Assembly (NCBI RefSeq): GCF_022489025.1
Contig: NZ_JAKVTG010000014.1
Span: 22,911-86,910 of the forward strand
Reading direction: 5' to 3'
DNA from: Planococcus halocryophilus
Lineage (GTDB): Bacteria; Bacillota; Bacilli; Bacillales_A; Planococcaceae
Length of the DNA stretch: 64,000 bases
Positions 36,108 to 45,094 of this stretch are shown in pieces. Each line of letters starts with the position of its first letter. Position 1 is the stretch's first letter. The notes under the pieces were generated by a model. It made no database searches. It was not told the origin of the DNA and was given only the letters and a program-made list of their open reading frames with translations. A program made the position numbers and the translations under genes.

Positions 36108-36569
36108 ATGAGCCAAAACAAATTAATGACAGGATTATTAGTAGGAGCAGCGGTGGGTGTGATTGTCTCACTTTTTGATCGCAATACAAGAAACGATGTT
36201 ATAGAGAAATCTAAAAAAGCTTCAGACAATGCAAAATACTATGCTTCGAATAGAGATGAACTAGTACAAGCTTTCCAGCACCAGGCTGAAAGAGCACAAA
36301 ACTTATATTCTCGGATTTCTGAAGATGCTTCTTATGTAGGCAGTAAAGTAAATGAATTGAAAGAAATGTCTCCACAAGTAAAAGAAATGGCAATTGAAAC
36401 AAAAGAGGCGTTCTTAGATACGAAAGAAGCAGTTGTTGAAACAAAAGATGATGTCATTTCAGCAGTGAAAGAAGACAATCCATCTCCAACTACTTCTTTA
36501 GGAGATAACGATACAAATCGCTCAAACGGTCAACCCAGCGGGAATACCAATTCAGAAAATCGGTTATAG
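36108..36569 (+). CDS. YtxH domain protein
   Basis: The 153-residue protein has the N-terminal YtxH motif: one helix, MTGLLVGAAVGVIVSLFDRNTR. A long charged coiled-coil follows (KEMSPQVKEMAIETKEAFLDTKEAVVETKDD), then a disordered Asn/Ser-rich tail. YtxH proteins are stress-associated in Bacillus (the ytxGHJ group), but their mechanism is unknown. GGGAGGA precedes ATG 36108. The next gene (YihY) starts 13 bases downstream, so the two probably share a transcript. Confidence 0.85.
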   Translation: MSQNKLMTGLLVGAAVGVIVSLFDRNTRNDVIEKSKKASDNAKYYASNRDELVQAFQHQAERAQNLYSRISEDASYVGSKVNELKEMSPQVKEMAIETKEAFLDTKEAVVETKDDVISAVKEDNPSPTTSLGDNDTNRSNGQPSGNTNSENRL

Positions 36570-36582
36570 GAAGTTTGTGCAG

Positions 36583-37482
36583 ATGAAACCCGCAGATCAG
36601 CAACCAACTGACAGCGAAAAACGCGCCTATTCGAATACATATGATGTTACGAAAGGCAGCGGGTTTTTTAAAGAATTGTTTCAACGGATTAAAGACGTCG
36701 ACGTGCCAGGGCTTGGAGCACAGTTGGCGTTTTTTTTCCTCTTGTCTATTTTCCCGCTATTAATTTTCTTAGTTACGTTGTTGCCATATTTGGCGTTGTC
36801 TCGTGGTGAAATCTTCAACTTTCTAGAGGAAGTAGTACCTGGAACGGTCTACGTACTAATTGAAAGTACTGTAGTAGAAGTTTTAACCACGCAAAATACA
36901 GGGTTATTGTCTTTTGGTATTTTAGCAACAATTTGGTCGGCTAGTCTTGGTATGAACGCGTTGATTAAGTCGCTAAATCTCTCATATAAAGTTGCCGAAA
37001 ATCGTCCAATTCTTTTGGCCAGAGCGATGTCAATAATATTAACCGTTTTGTTGATTTTTATTTTAATAGTAGCGTTGGCATTGCCGATTTTTGGAGAGCA
37101 GCTTGGACGATTAATTTTTTCGTTTTTAGGCTTAGAAGCGAATTTTTTAGTGGTTTGGAATTCTATCCGTTTTACGATTCCAGCCATTGTCATTTTTGTT
37201 GCGTGTGCCATTATTTATTGGTTGGCTCCAAATGTGAGACTTAATATTTTAAGTGTATTGGCTGGAGCTGCGTTTGCGGCAACAGGATGGTTGCTAACGT
37301 CATATTTGTTTTCTATTTATGTTAAAAATTTCGGAAGTTTTTCAGCAACTTATGGCAGTATCGGGGCAATTATTGTGTTGATGCTCTGGCTATATGTCTC
37401 GGCAATGCTTTTGGTCATTGGTGGCCAGATCAATGCCGTGATGAATGAACGGCGGTATTTATTAAAACAAAAGACGACATGA
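36583..37482 (+). CDS. YihY/BrkB family membrane protein (YfkH-like)
   Basis: The 299-residue protein has six hydrophobic segments. The family marks are LFQRIKDVDVPGLGAQLAFFFLLSIFPLLIFL at the first helix and YGSIGAIIVLMLWLYVSAMLLVIGGQINA at the last. It was once called ribonuclease BN, but is now treated as a membrane protein of unknown function. Start choice: GTG 36577 is too close to the AGGAAG site, so ATG 36583 is preferred. The stop codon lies inside the following terminator stem. The gene order next to yfkK and yfkF-like genes matches the B. subtilis yfk region loosely. Confidence 0.9.
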   Translation: MKPADQQPTDSEKRAYSNTYDVTKGSGFFKELFQRIKDVDVPGLGAQLAFFFLLSIFPLLIFLVTLLPYLALSRGEIFNFLEEVVPGTVYVLIESTVVEVLTTQNTGLLSFGILATIWSASLGMNALIKSLNLSYKVAENRPILLARAMSIILTVLLIFILIVALALPIFGEQLGRLIFSFLGLEANFLVVWNSIRFTIPAIVIFVACAIIYWLAPNVRLNILSVLAGAAFAATGWLLTSYLFSIYVKNFGSFSATYGSIGAIIVLMLWLYVSAMLLVIGGQINAVMNERRYLLKQKTT

Positions 37483-37506
37483 TTGTTAACAATCATGTCG
37501 TCTTTT
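37469..37506. terminator. Bidirectional terminator, perfect palindrome
   Basis: A 38-base perfect palindrome (37469-37487 with 37488-37506) contains the YihY stop codon. It is flanked by the convergent P-type ATPase. Confidence 0.9.
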
Positions 37507-37508
37507 GC

Positions 37509-39377
37509 TTATATATTGCGGTTTAACATACGTAAGCCATTCAAAATGACTAAAATCGTACTGCCTTCATGACCGATAACACCGAGTGGAAGTGTAATGG
37601 CTTGAAAAAAATTTGAGATGATTAATAACACAATAACTGCAACTGAAAAAAAGATATTCTGTTTGACGATCCGCTGCATTTTTTTAGAAAGGCGGATTGC
37701 GTATGCGATGCGAGATAAATCATTTTTCATCAAAATAACATCTGCCGTCTCCAGTGCAATATCAGTTCCTTCGCCCATTGCAATTCCAGTTGTCGCAGTT
37801 GCGAGAGCAGGGGCATCGTTTATGCCGTCTCCTGTCATAGCAACATATTCATACTTTTTCACAAGTTTTTTCAGTTCATCGACCTTATCAGCGGGCATGC
37901 ATTCTGCAATATAGTCGTCAACGCCAGTTTCTTTTGCAATAACGCCCGCAGTTTTGCGATTGTCGCCCGTTAGCATAATACAGTAGATCCCTGCTTTTTT
38001 CAGTTCATCGATTGTAGATTTAGTAATGTCGCGAACCGTATCTTTTAATGCCATAGCAGCGAGTATTCCTTCACCGTCACGAACAAAGGTTACAGTTTTT
38101 CCTTGGTTGGCTAGCTTTTCCAATAAGCCATCTTCAAAATCTTCTGCTAGCGATTCTCCCACAAATTTAGGTTTTCCTACAAGAAATTCTTCTTTATTAA
38201 TGGTTGCTTTCAAGCCATTGCCCGGAACGTCTTGAATCATCAAGTTTGGCACAGGTGTAATTCCTTTAGAAACGACAAAGTCATTTATCGCTTTTGCTAA
38301 AGGGTGGTTTGACTGTGACTCGATTCCAGCAATTCGTGCCATCGCTAGTTGCGGGTCGGCTCCTTCGCGAATAACAAAATCAGTCACTTCAGGTTTACCA
38401 CGCGTCAATGTTCCTGTTTTATCAAAAGCAATAGCTTGGACCATGCTCAAATTTTCTAAATGTATGCCACCTTTGAAAATGATGCCGTTTTTTGCACCGT
38501 TGGAAATTGCTGCGAGTGTGGCAGGCATGATAGAAGCAACTAGAGCACAAGGAGAGGAAACTACTAGCAAGACAATTGCGCGGTAAAATGTTGTGTTCCA
38601 ATCCCAGCCAACTAGATAATGAGGTAAAAACAACATTAGGATAAAAACCAAAATGACGACTTTTACATAACGTCCTTCAAACCGTTCGATAAATTGCTGA
38701 GAAGGGGATTTTTCGCTTTGCGCAGATTGTACCAAGTCAATAATTTTTTGGAATAAGGTTTCTGTGCTAGGTTTGGTCATTTCCATAGTAATAGTACCAG
38801 ATAAATTAACCGTACCTGCAAAAAGCTCATCTTCTTTGTATTTAGAAACCGGAAGTGCCTCGCCGCTAATCGCCGACTCGTCTACTGCTGTTTGCCCTTT
38901 TTGAAGGACACCGTCTACAGGAACTCGTTCACCTGGCTTTACTACAATAGAATCTCCGGTATCAAGTTCACTTAAAGAAACAAGAATCGTTTGATTGTCT
39001 TTTACTAGCCATGCCGTTTCTGGTTGGATTTTCATTAAAGAGGTAATTTCTTTTTTGCTTTTGTTCATCGTGTAGGTTTCTAGCGCACCACTTAAAGAAA
39101 ATATAAAAATTAAAATAGCACCTTCTGTCCAATAGCCTATAACAGAAGATCCGACGGCAGCTAAAATCATTAATATTTCAACATTCAGCTGTTTGTCTTC
39201 GATGGTTTTCAAAATGCCATATTTGGCTTTGGCATAGCCTCCAATTCCGAAGGCGAGTATATAAATAATGGCTGAGAGAGTAGCTTGTTGTTGTAGTTCA
39301 AGTGTGAAAGCGATGAGGATTAATATTCCTGACAATATGGAGGCAATCAATTCGATATGCATTTTGATAAATGACAT
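37509..39377 (-). CDS. Heavy-metal P1B-type ATPase, ZosA-like
   Basis: The 622-residue pump has two N-terminal helix pairs, an actuator SGEALP, the metal-site motif SPC (VSSPCALVAS), phosphorylation DKTGT, HP motif SNHPLAKAI, and TGDGINDAPA hinge. There is no N-terminal metal-binding (GMTCxxC) domain. The SPC motif and missing metal domain match B. subtilis ZosA, a PerR-regulated zinc transporter, but related pumps carry other metals. GAGGTG points to ATG 39377 rather than GTG 39386. I found no PerR box upstream of this copy. Confidence 0.88.
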   Translation of the reverse strand: MSFIKMHIELIASILSGILILIAFTLELQQQATLSAIIYILAFGIGGYAKAKYGILKTIEDKQLNVEILMILAAVGSSVIGYWTEGAILIFIFSLSGALETYTMNKSKKEITSLMKIQPETAWLVKDNQTILVSLSELDTGDSIVVKPGERVPVDGVLQKGQTAVDESAISGEALPVSKYKEDELFAGTVNLSGTITMEMTKPSTETLFQKIIDLVQSAQSEKSPSQQFIERFEGRYVKVVILVFILMLFLPHYLVGWDWNTTFYRAIVLLVVSSPCALVASIMPATLAAISNGAKNGIIFKGGIHLENLSMVQAIAFDKTGTLTRGKPEVTDFVIREGADPQLAMARIAGIESQSNHPLAKAINDFVVSKGITPVPNLMIQDVPGNGLKATINKEEFLVGKPKFVGESLAEDFEDGLLEKLANQGKTVTFVRDGEGILAAMALKDTVRDITKSTIDELKKAGIYCIMLTGDNRKTAGVIAKETGVDDYIAECMPADKVDELKKLVKKYEYVAMTGDGINDAPALATATTGIAMGEGTDIALETADVILMKNDLSRIAYAIRLSKKMQRIVKQNIFFSVAVIVLLIISNFFQAITLPLGVIGHEGSTILVILNGLRMLNRNI

Positions 39378-39540
39378 GAGTGGCACCTCGCTTCTTGGAA
39401 TCTGATTTAATCAATCAAAGTGAATGAAGAGACATGAAGGAGTTTGGAAGGAAAGGAAGATTAAAAACGTACTTACTCTGTAGTTTATCACATTGCTTTA
39501 AAACTAAAGAGTAAGATAGCCTATGTTACAAACCAAAAGA

Positions 39541-39568
39541 AAAATCCGCTGCTAAAGAGAGCGGATTT
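39541..39568 (-). terminator. Terminator after the SE1561 family gene
   Basis: A 9-bp stem AAATCCGCT with AGCGGATTT lies just downstream of the minus-strand gene. The tail is weak. Confidence 0.55.
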
Positions 39569-39573
39569 ACAGA

Positions 39574-39768
39574 TTATTGATCTTCAGAAGGACGACTTTG
39601 AAATTGTTTCATTTTATCGTCCAAATCGTCAACCATCGCGATCAAGCGATCAATGTCTTCAAGTTCTGTGTTTTCAGGTTCAATCGTATCTAATACTTCT
39701 AAAAACATACTTAAGCGCTGCTTCATATAAGAAACTTGCTGTTCTTTATTCGTAATGGATTTTCCCAT
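39574..39768 (-). CDS. SE1561 family protein
   Basis: The 64-residue acidic helical protein starts MGKSITNKEQQVSYMKQRLSM and continues LEVLDTIEPENTELEDIDRLIAMVDDLDDKM. Proteins of this type in staphylococci and bacilli are annotated SE1561 family, with no known function. GAGGTG upstream supports ATG 39768 (the frame is open to 39822). The pattern of heptads suggests a helical hairpin or coiled coil. Confidence 0.8.
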   Translation of the reverse strand: MGKSITNKEQQVSYMKQRLSMFLEVLDTIEPENTELEDIDRLIAMVDDLDDKMKQFQSRPSEDQ

Positions 39769-39830
39769 GTGATACACCTCATTTCGCAAGTTAATCGTAC
39801 CGGAAAACGAAGAATATTTCAATAAAGTAT

Positions 39831-40049
39831 GGGTAAAACGAATTATTTTACTAGTTTTTATATTTTGAATATTTACTTAATGGTTCGTCTATGTTAAGTT
39901 AAGGTTAATCAAAAGAGAGGGGAGGCCGAAGGAAATCAGCGAAACCACATCACAGCATCAGGAAATTCGAAGGAGGCGGTTCGCACATTTCATCGGTACT
40001 TTAACCGAGAATGACTTTATGAAAGATAACTTAACCGTATATAAAACGT
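39831..40049 (+). other. Intergenic stretch with a possible coding remnant
   Basis: The gap between 39769 and 40102 has an AT-rich first part. Then comes GAGGGGAGG (39916-39924) without a start codon at a usable distance. From about 39934 to TAA 40049 there is an open stretch ending RRRRFAHFIGTLTEND and DFMKDNLTVYKT. It looks protein-like but has no ATG, GTG or TTG in position. It may be a decayed small gene or one with an unusual start. I do not recognise it. Confidence 0.3.
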
Positions 40050-40095
40050 AAAAGGCTCATCCACCATCTGACATCAGATAGGGAATGAGCCTTTT
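40050..40095. terminator. Bidirectional terminator near osmC
   Basis: An 11-bp outer stem (40050-40060 with 40085-40095) has a small inner hairpin (ATCTG with CAGAT). It serves the OsmC gene on the minus strand and the plus-strand remnant. Confidence 0.75.
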
Positions 40096-40102
40096 ATGAT
40101 GG

Positions 40103-40483
40103 TTAACGAATTTCGTAGGTTTCAACAACTTCAATTGAATCTTGTACAGATTGAACCATTGAACAATTTTTACGCGTCAATTCTAAAATACGTGGCATTT
40201 TTTCGTCTTTAATATCGCCAGTAATAATAAAGTGCAAATGTACTTTTTCCACTCGACCAGCTACTTCGTCATTACGGACAACTTCTTTCACTTCGATTTG
40301 AATATCCTCAAACGGCATCCTCATCTTATCAAACACTTTTCTCATTACACCACCACTGCAAATCGCCAATGAAGATACTAATAATTGATAAGGTCTAAAG
40401 CCGTATTCTTCATTACCGGAGATTTGAAGATCTCCGAAAGGTAAATGCCCTGTAAATCCATTTTCATTCATTGAAAAATTCAT
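40103..40483 (-). CDS. OsmC/Ohr family protein
   Basis: The 126-residue protein has the two family cysteines: Cys42 in SSLAICSGGV and the second in RKNCSMVQSVQDSIEV. Between them is a two-layer beta/alpha OsmC core. Members reduce organic hydroperoxides, but this short YhfA-like branch has no proven substrate. GGGAGGCG precedes ATG 40483. The gene diverges from the MFS gene at 40561 across a 77-base gap that must hold both promoters. Confidence 0.88.
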   Translation of the reverse strand: MNFSMNENGFTGHLPFGDLQISGNEEYGFRPYQLLVSSLAICSGGVMRKVFDKMRMPFEDIQIEVKEVVRNDEVAGRVEKVHLHFIITGDIKDEKMPRILELTRKNCSMVQSVQDSIEVVETYEIR

Positions 40484-40560
40484 CTTATAACGCCTCCCTA
40501 TGATAGAATTGTATCTGAAATCATCTCAAATACAAAAGAACAAGCTCATAAGGAGGCACC

Positions 40561-41736
40561 ATGAAGTCATATTTACAAAGTGCCCGTGGACGATTTTGGA
40601 TTTTGGTCACCATTGTCTCAATATCTGGCTTTTCACAAGGTATGTTATTGCCGTTGATTGCGGTTATTTTTGAACAAGATGGTGTTTCGTCTGCCTTGAA
40701 TGGGTTAAGCGCAACTGGGTTATATGTTGGAACACTGTTAATCGCTCCTTTTATGGAACCGCAACTGCGCAAGTTTGGTTACAAACCGCTCATTTTAGTA
40801 GGAGGGGGATTGGTCATCCTATCTCTTTTTCTCTTTACGTTATGGAAATCGGTGTTATTTTGGTTTTTGTTACGGATATTAATTGGTGTCGGAGACCAAG
40901 CACTTCATTTTTCGACACAGACGTGGATTACGAGTACATCACCTCACCACCGGTTAGGTCGTAATATTGCGATTTACGGCATGTCTTTTAGCATTGGGTT
41001 TGGTGCAGGACCGTTATTTGTTCCGATGGTAGAAGTGTTCGAGGCATTGCCATTTATCGTATCTGGCATCCTTTGTTTAGTGGCGTGGTCTTTAGTTTTT
41101 TTAGTGAAAAATGATTTCCCTGAAGCTACTGGCAGCGCTATGACAGCGCGTGGAACAATTGGTCGTTTTAAAGCAGCCACTTTAATTGCTTGGGTCGCAT
41201 TTTTACCGCCACTAGGTTATGGATTTTTAGAAGCCTCTCTCAATGCAATTTACCCTGTCTATGCATTGCGGCAATCAATTGAAGTGGGCATGGTTTCAAT
41301 CATGCTGGCTGCTTTTTCAGCAGGAGCAATTGCTACACAATTACCGTTGGGAAATTTGAGTGATCGCATTGGTCGGAAAAAAGTATTATTAGTAGCGTTA
41401 GTGGGTGGAGCTGTGGTTTTTGTAGCTGCTAGCTTTTATGAAACAAATGCATGGATGACGATAGGTTTCTTTGCAGTAGCCGGTATGTTTGTAGGCTCTA
41501 CATTTTCACTGGGTATTTCATACATGGCTGATTTGATGCCAAAAGAGTTATTGCCTACGGGGAACTTATTATGTGGAATTGCATTTAGCATTGGAAGTTT
41601 AGCAGGACCCACAATGGGCGGAGTGTTTATTCAATACTCAGGAGGATTAAGTTTCTTACTGCTTATTGCTACTATATTATTCGTAATTGCCCTACCTATT
41701 GCATTAAAAAAACCAGTTAATACAAGTGTTGTCTAA
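40561..41736 (+). CDS. MFS transporter, YfkF-like
   Basis: The 391-residue transporter has 12 predicted helices. The inter-domain motif A appears in the second half (GNLSDRIGRKKVLLVALVGG), and LRILIGVGDQALHFSTQTWI is a characteristic helix 4. It resembles B. subtilis YfkF, whose substrate is unknown. GGAGGCACC precedes ATG 40561. The convergent RlmCD paralogue downstream is separated by two hairpins. Confidence 0.88.
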   Translation: MKSYLQSARGRFWILVTIVSISGFSQGMLLPLIAVIFEQDGVSSALNGLSATGLYVGTLLIAPFMEPQLRKFGYKPLILVGGGLVILSLFLFTLWKSVLFWFLLRILIGVGDQALHFSTQTWITSTSPHHRLGRNIAIYGMSFSIGFGAGPLFVPMVEVFEALPFIVSGILCLVAWSLVFLVKNDFPEATGSAMTARGTIGRFKAATLIAWVAFLPPLGYGFLEASLNAIYPVYALRQSIEVGMVSIMLAAFSAGAIATQLPLGNLSDRIGRKKVLLVALVGGAVVFVAASFYETNAWMTIGFFAVAGMFVGSTFSLGISYMADLMPKELLPTGNLLCGIAFSIGSLAGPTMGGVFIQYSGGLSFLLLIATILFVIALPIALKKPVNTSVV

Positions 41737-41793
41737 CAAAAAACTCCTCTTTTGTTTACTTAAAGAGATCGGAGCGATTTGTTCCCAACAAAA

Positions 41794-41834
41794 AACCTGT
41801 AGACAATTCGAATAAATCGAGTTGCCTACAGGTT
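41794..41834 (-). terminator. Terminator for the minus-strand RlmCD paralogue, repeated hairpin family
   Basis: The stem 41794-41811 with 41817-41834 (one G-U or mismatch) is followed on the minus strand by a T run. It is a sequence relative of the hairpin at 22206-22254. Confidence 0.75.
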
Positions 41835-41835
41835 G

Positions 41836-41876
41836 AGCTGAAGCCAAGTTTGTGAAATCTTGGTTTCAGCTTTTTT
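41836..41876 (+). terminator. Terminator of the yfkF-like gene
   Basis: A 13-bp stem with one G-U pair (41836-41848 with 41859-41871) and a ten-base loop is followed by six T on the plus strand. Confidence 0.85.
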
Positions 41877-43239
41877 ATTTCAGTACCAGCTTTGTGACCG
41901 ATTCTACTTGCGCAGTTTGCGGGAACATATCAACCGGTTGAATATATTCGATTCGGTAAATTTTCGTTAGTTGTTGCAAGTCTTTAGCCAAAGTAGAAGG
42001 GTTACAAGACGTATAAACAAAACGTTTTGGTTTAACTTTCAAGATGGTTTGCAAGAGTGAATCTGCTAGACCTGTGCGTGGCGGATCAACCGTTAATACA
42101 TCTGGAACAAAACCTTCATTGCTCCAAAGCTCTAGCCACTTTTCGGCTGTGCCTGTTACGTATTTCGCGGTATATCCTTGTGCTTTTGCATTTGCTTTTG
42201 CATCGACTACACTTTCATGAAGAACGTCCATGCCACGAATTTCTTTCGCACTATCTGCAAGCCAAAGACCAATTGTCCCAACGCCACAATAAGCATCAAC
42301 GACGGTTTCTTTACCAGTTAACTCAGCGGCGCGTTTAATTTCGTCGTATAACTTAACGGTTTGCGTTGGATTGAGTTGGAAAAAGGCACGTGCGGATAAA
42401 TCAAATGCTAATTCGCCTAGCTCTTCGTGAATGGTATCTTTACCAAATAATGTGATGGTTTCGTCACCAAATACAAGAGATGTTTTCTCTTTATTGATAT
42501 TTTGAACGATTGAGACTAAGTTAGTATCAATTTTCTGCAAGCGCTCTAGTAATAATTCTTTTTGTGGAATTTTTGAGCGTGTCGTTACTAAAACAAGTTG
42601 GATTTCTCCAGTGTTAACCCCAGTGCGTACGACGATTGTGCGGATAATTCCTTTCATCGTCTTGCCATCGTATATTGGCATTTTCAATTCCTCTAAAATG
42701 CGTTTAACAGCATTCGTAATAACCGTTGTATCAGGATGTTGAACGATACATTCATCAATATCTAAAAGTTGATGAGATCCTTCAGCAAATAATCCGGCGA
42801 TTACTTTCGAACCCTTTAGACGTGTCTGGAATTGGCTCTTATTGCGGTAACGCCACGGATCTTCCATGCCAATGGTTTCTTCGACTTGAACCTTTGTTCC
42901 TTTTAAATATCGTTCGAGTGCTTGTACAACTAGATCACGCTTTTCAACAAGCTGTTGACCATACGTCATATGCTGCAACTGACAGCCGCCACACGCTTCA
43001 TAAATTGGACAAGGTGGAGTTTGGCGGTGAGGCGACGCTGTGTGAATCTTAATAATGCGTGCTTGAGCAAAATTTCGTTTGACCACCGTTACTTGCGCAG
43101 TGATTTCTTCTCCTGGCAAAGCTCCAGGTACGAATACGACATTGCGTTTAAAATAGCCAATGCCTTCCCCGTTGATCCCAAGTCGTTTAATCGTCATCGG
43201 AATTTTTTGGCCTTCTTCAATAATAGGTTTATCGTTCAT
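41875..43239 (-). CDS. TrmA/RlmC/RlmD family RNA uracil methyltransferase, second paralogue (YfjO-like)
   Basis: The 454-residue paralogue of the gene at 10434-11795 has the same layout: TRAM domain, iron-sulfur cysteines ([11 protein letters not shown]), SAM motifs [14 protein letters not shown] and VDPPRTGL, and catalytic [14 protein letters not shown]. subtilis also has two such genes, yefA and yfjO. YefA makes both 23S m5U marks there, so the target of this copy is open. AAGGATGTGAG supports ATG 43239 rather than the in-frame GTG at 43248. Confidence 0.9.
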   Translation of the reverse strand: MNDKPIIEEGQKIPMTIKRLGINGEGIGYFKRNVVFVPGALPGEEITAQVTVVKRNFAQARIIKIHTASPHRQTPPCPIYEACGGCQLQHMTYGQQLVEKRDLVVQALERYLKGTKVQVEETIGMEDPWRYRNKSQFQTRLKGSKVIAGLFAEGSHQLLDIDECIVQHPDTTVITNAVKRILEELKMPIYDGKTMKGIIRTIVVRTGVNTGEIQLVLVTTRSKIPQKELLLERLQKIDTNLVSIVQNINKEKTSLVFGDETITLFGKDTIHEELGELAFDLSARAFFQLNPTQTVKLYDEIKRAAELTGKETVVDAYCGVGTIGLWLADSAKEIRGMDVLHESVVDAKANAKAQGYTAKYVTGTAEKWLELWSNEGFVPDVLTVDPPRTGLADSLLQTILKVKPKRFVYTSCNPSTLAKDLQQLTKIYRIEYIQPVDMFPQTAQVESVTKLVLK

Positions 43240-43280
43240 GGATCTCACATCCTTCAGTTAATCATCTCCCCATTATAGTC

Positions 43281-44183
43281 TTATTTATAGATATCAGCCA
43301 GTGCTGATCGCAAATTCGGAAACTTGAATTGGAAACCATGTTGTTCGAGGACAATAGGTAAGACCCGCTGACCTTCGAGCACCAATTGACTTTTATCACC
43401 TAAAACCGCCTTCATTGCTAAAGATGGAACCGGAATCCAATGAGGTCGGCCAAGTGTATGTGCAATTTCTTTACCGAAATCTTTCATTTGTTTCGGATGA
43501 GGTGCCGTTACATTAAAGGCTCCGGTCAATTGATCGTTATCAAGTGCAAAAATCAATGCTCGTGCCACATCTTTAATATGAATCCATGACAGCCATTGTT
43601 TACCAGATCCAACAGTGCCGCCAGCGAACATTTTATAAGGCAAAGCCATTAAAGGTAAAGCCCCTCCATTTTTCCCAAGAATAATGCCGAAACGTCCACA
43701 CGCTACACGTAATCCATCTTCTTCAGCGCGATGAGCTAAAATTTCCCAATCACGAACTGTTTGTGCCAAGAAGTCTGAACCAAGTTCGGCAGAAGCCTCA
43801 GTATAAGTAACCGTTTGAGAAGGTGGGTAAATACCGACAGCGCTGGCGTTTACTAAAACTTTCGGTTTTTTCTCTAGCTTGTGAATAATGCGCAATAATT
43901 CATTCGTAGCATCCATACGACTTGAGTAAATCAGTTTTTTCTGTTCTTCGCTCCAGCGACCATCATTAATGGAAGCACCAGCTAAATTAATAAAAGCATC
44001 AATGCCTTCTAACTGATTCTCAGGTTTCGCATCTTCAGCTAACCATTTTACGTATGTAATACTGCGTTGGGATGAGTCTTTCGCTTTTCTCGTCAAAATA
44101 TACACTTCATCGCCTCTAGCGATTAATAAACGAATCAATTCTTTGCCTACAAATCCAGTACCGCCAGTAATTGCTATTTTCAT
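43281..44183 (-). CDS. TIGR01777 family epimerase/oxidoreductase (YfhF)
   Basis: The 300-residue Rossmann protein of the extended SDR group has an N-terminal MKIAITGGTGFVGKELIRLL (NADP-binding GxxGxxG). Other marks are INLAGASINDGRWSEEQKK and GFQFKFPNLRSALADI at the C terminus, which define TIGR01777. The enzyme activity is unknown; E. coli YfcH and B. subtilis YfhF are relatives. The ATG at 44183 lies eight bases after AGGAGG, whereas ATG 44189 lies only two bases after it. It diverges from recX as in Bacillus. Confidence 0.9.
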   Translation of the reverse strand: MKIAITGGTGFVGKELIRLLIARGDEVYILTRKAKDSSQRSITYVKWLAEDAKPENQLEGIDAFINLAGASINDGRWSEEQKKLIYSSRMDATNELLRIIHKLEKKPKVLVNASAVGIYPPSQTVTYTEASAELGSDFLAQTVRDWEILAHRAEEDGLRVACGRFGIILGKNGGALPLMALPYKMFAGGTVGSGKQWLSWIHIKDVARALIFALDNDQLTGAFNVTAPHPKQMKDFGKEIAHTLGRPHWIPVPSLAMKAVLGDKSQLVLEGQRVLPIVLEQHGFQFKFPNLRSALADIYK

Positions 44184-44287
44184 TTCCATCGCCTCCTGTT
44201 TCTTACTAGCATACCCTTTTAGACCTCAAGCTATGCCATTGTCTGCTTGAAAGGTGTATAATATAACAAGAAGAGAGGTGCCAGTAA

Positions 44288-45094
44288 ATGCCGATTATTT
44301 CGAAAATCACACAGGGAAAGAAAAACCCTGAAAGGTATAATATCTTTTTTGAAGATAAATATGCTTTTAGCGTGGATGAGGCGGTGCTTATCCGGTATCA
44401 GCTCACAAAAGGAAAAGAGCTAGATCAATGGACCATCGAAGAAGTCAATTTCGAAGATGAAGTCCGAAAAGCTTATAACAAAGCGCTCTACTATCTTGGG
44501 TTCCGTATGAGAAGTGAAGGCGAAGTGCGTCAAAAACTAAAAGAAAAAGAATACGGAGATGCCGTAATAGATGAAGCCATCAAAAAATTGTATACACATA
44601 ATTTTTTGGATGACCAGCAATTTTCAGAAGCGTTAATGCGAACACAGATTAAATCAGGCAAAAAAGGTCCACGTGCGATTCAGCAAGATATGCAAAAGAG
44701 AGGAATTGATAAACAGATGCAAAAAGATGTTTTGGATTCCTATTCAGAAGAAGAACAATTGGAAGTCGCAAAAGGACTCGCTGAGAAAATTGCGTTAAAA
44801 GAAAAAATGAAAACACCAAGTCAAATCAATCAAAAAATTAGCGATACTTTGATGAGAAAAGGCTATAACTATGCACTGATTAAATTAGCAATCGAAGATT
44901 TAGATTTAGAAAAAGATGATGATCAATGGACAGAGATGATTGCAGAGCAAGGGGATAAACTGTGGCGCAAGAATAGTTCAAAACTGACTGGCTATGATTT
45001 AAAGTCAAAAGTGAAGCAAGGTCTTTACCAAAAAGGATTCCCCAGTGAAGTAATCAACGATTATTTAGATAAAAAGGAGCTTGAAGATGACTGA
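44288..45094 (+). CDS. recX: Recombination regulator RecX
   Basis: The 268-residue helical-repeat protein modulates RecA filaments. The three-helix repeats are visible (KALYYLGFRMRSEGEVRQKL, LYTHNFLDDQQFSEALMRTQIKSGKKGPRAIQQDMQKRGI), preceded by an N-terminal beta domain. A TATAAT box lies at 44257-44262 and GAGAGGTG precedes ATG 44288. Its end overlaps yfhH by eight bases. The position between yfhF and yfhH matches the B. subtilis order. Confidence 0.94.
   Translation: MPIISKITQGKKNPERYNIFFEDKYAFSVDEAVLIRYQLTKGKELDQWTIEEVNFEDEVRKAYNKALYYLGFRMRSEGEVRQKLKEKEYGDAVIDEAIKKLYTHNFLDDQQFSEALMRTQIKSGKKGPRAIQQDMQKRGIDKQMQKDVLDSYSEEEQLEVAKGLAEKIALKEKMKTPSQINQKISDTLMRKGYNYALIKLAIEDLDLEKDDDQWTEMIAEQGDKLWRKNSSKLTGYDLKSKVKQGLYQKGFPSEVINDYLDKKELEDD

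Noticed and set aside
42057..43278. Plus-strand open frames over the second RlmCD gene
   Set aside because: They are antisense shadows with leucine- and histidine-rich translations and no family motifs.
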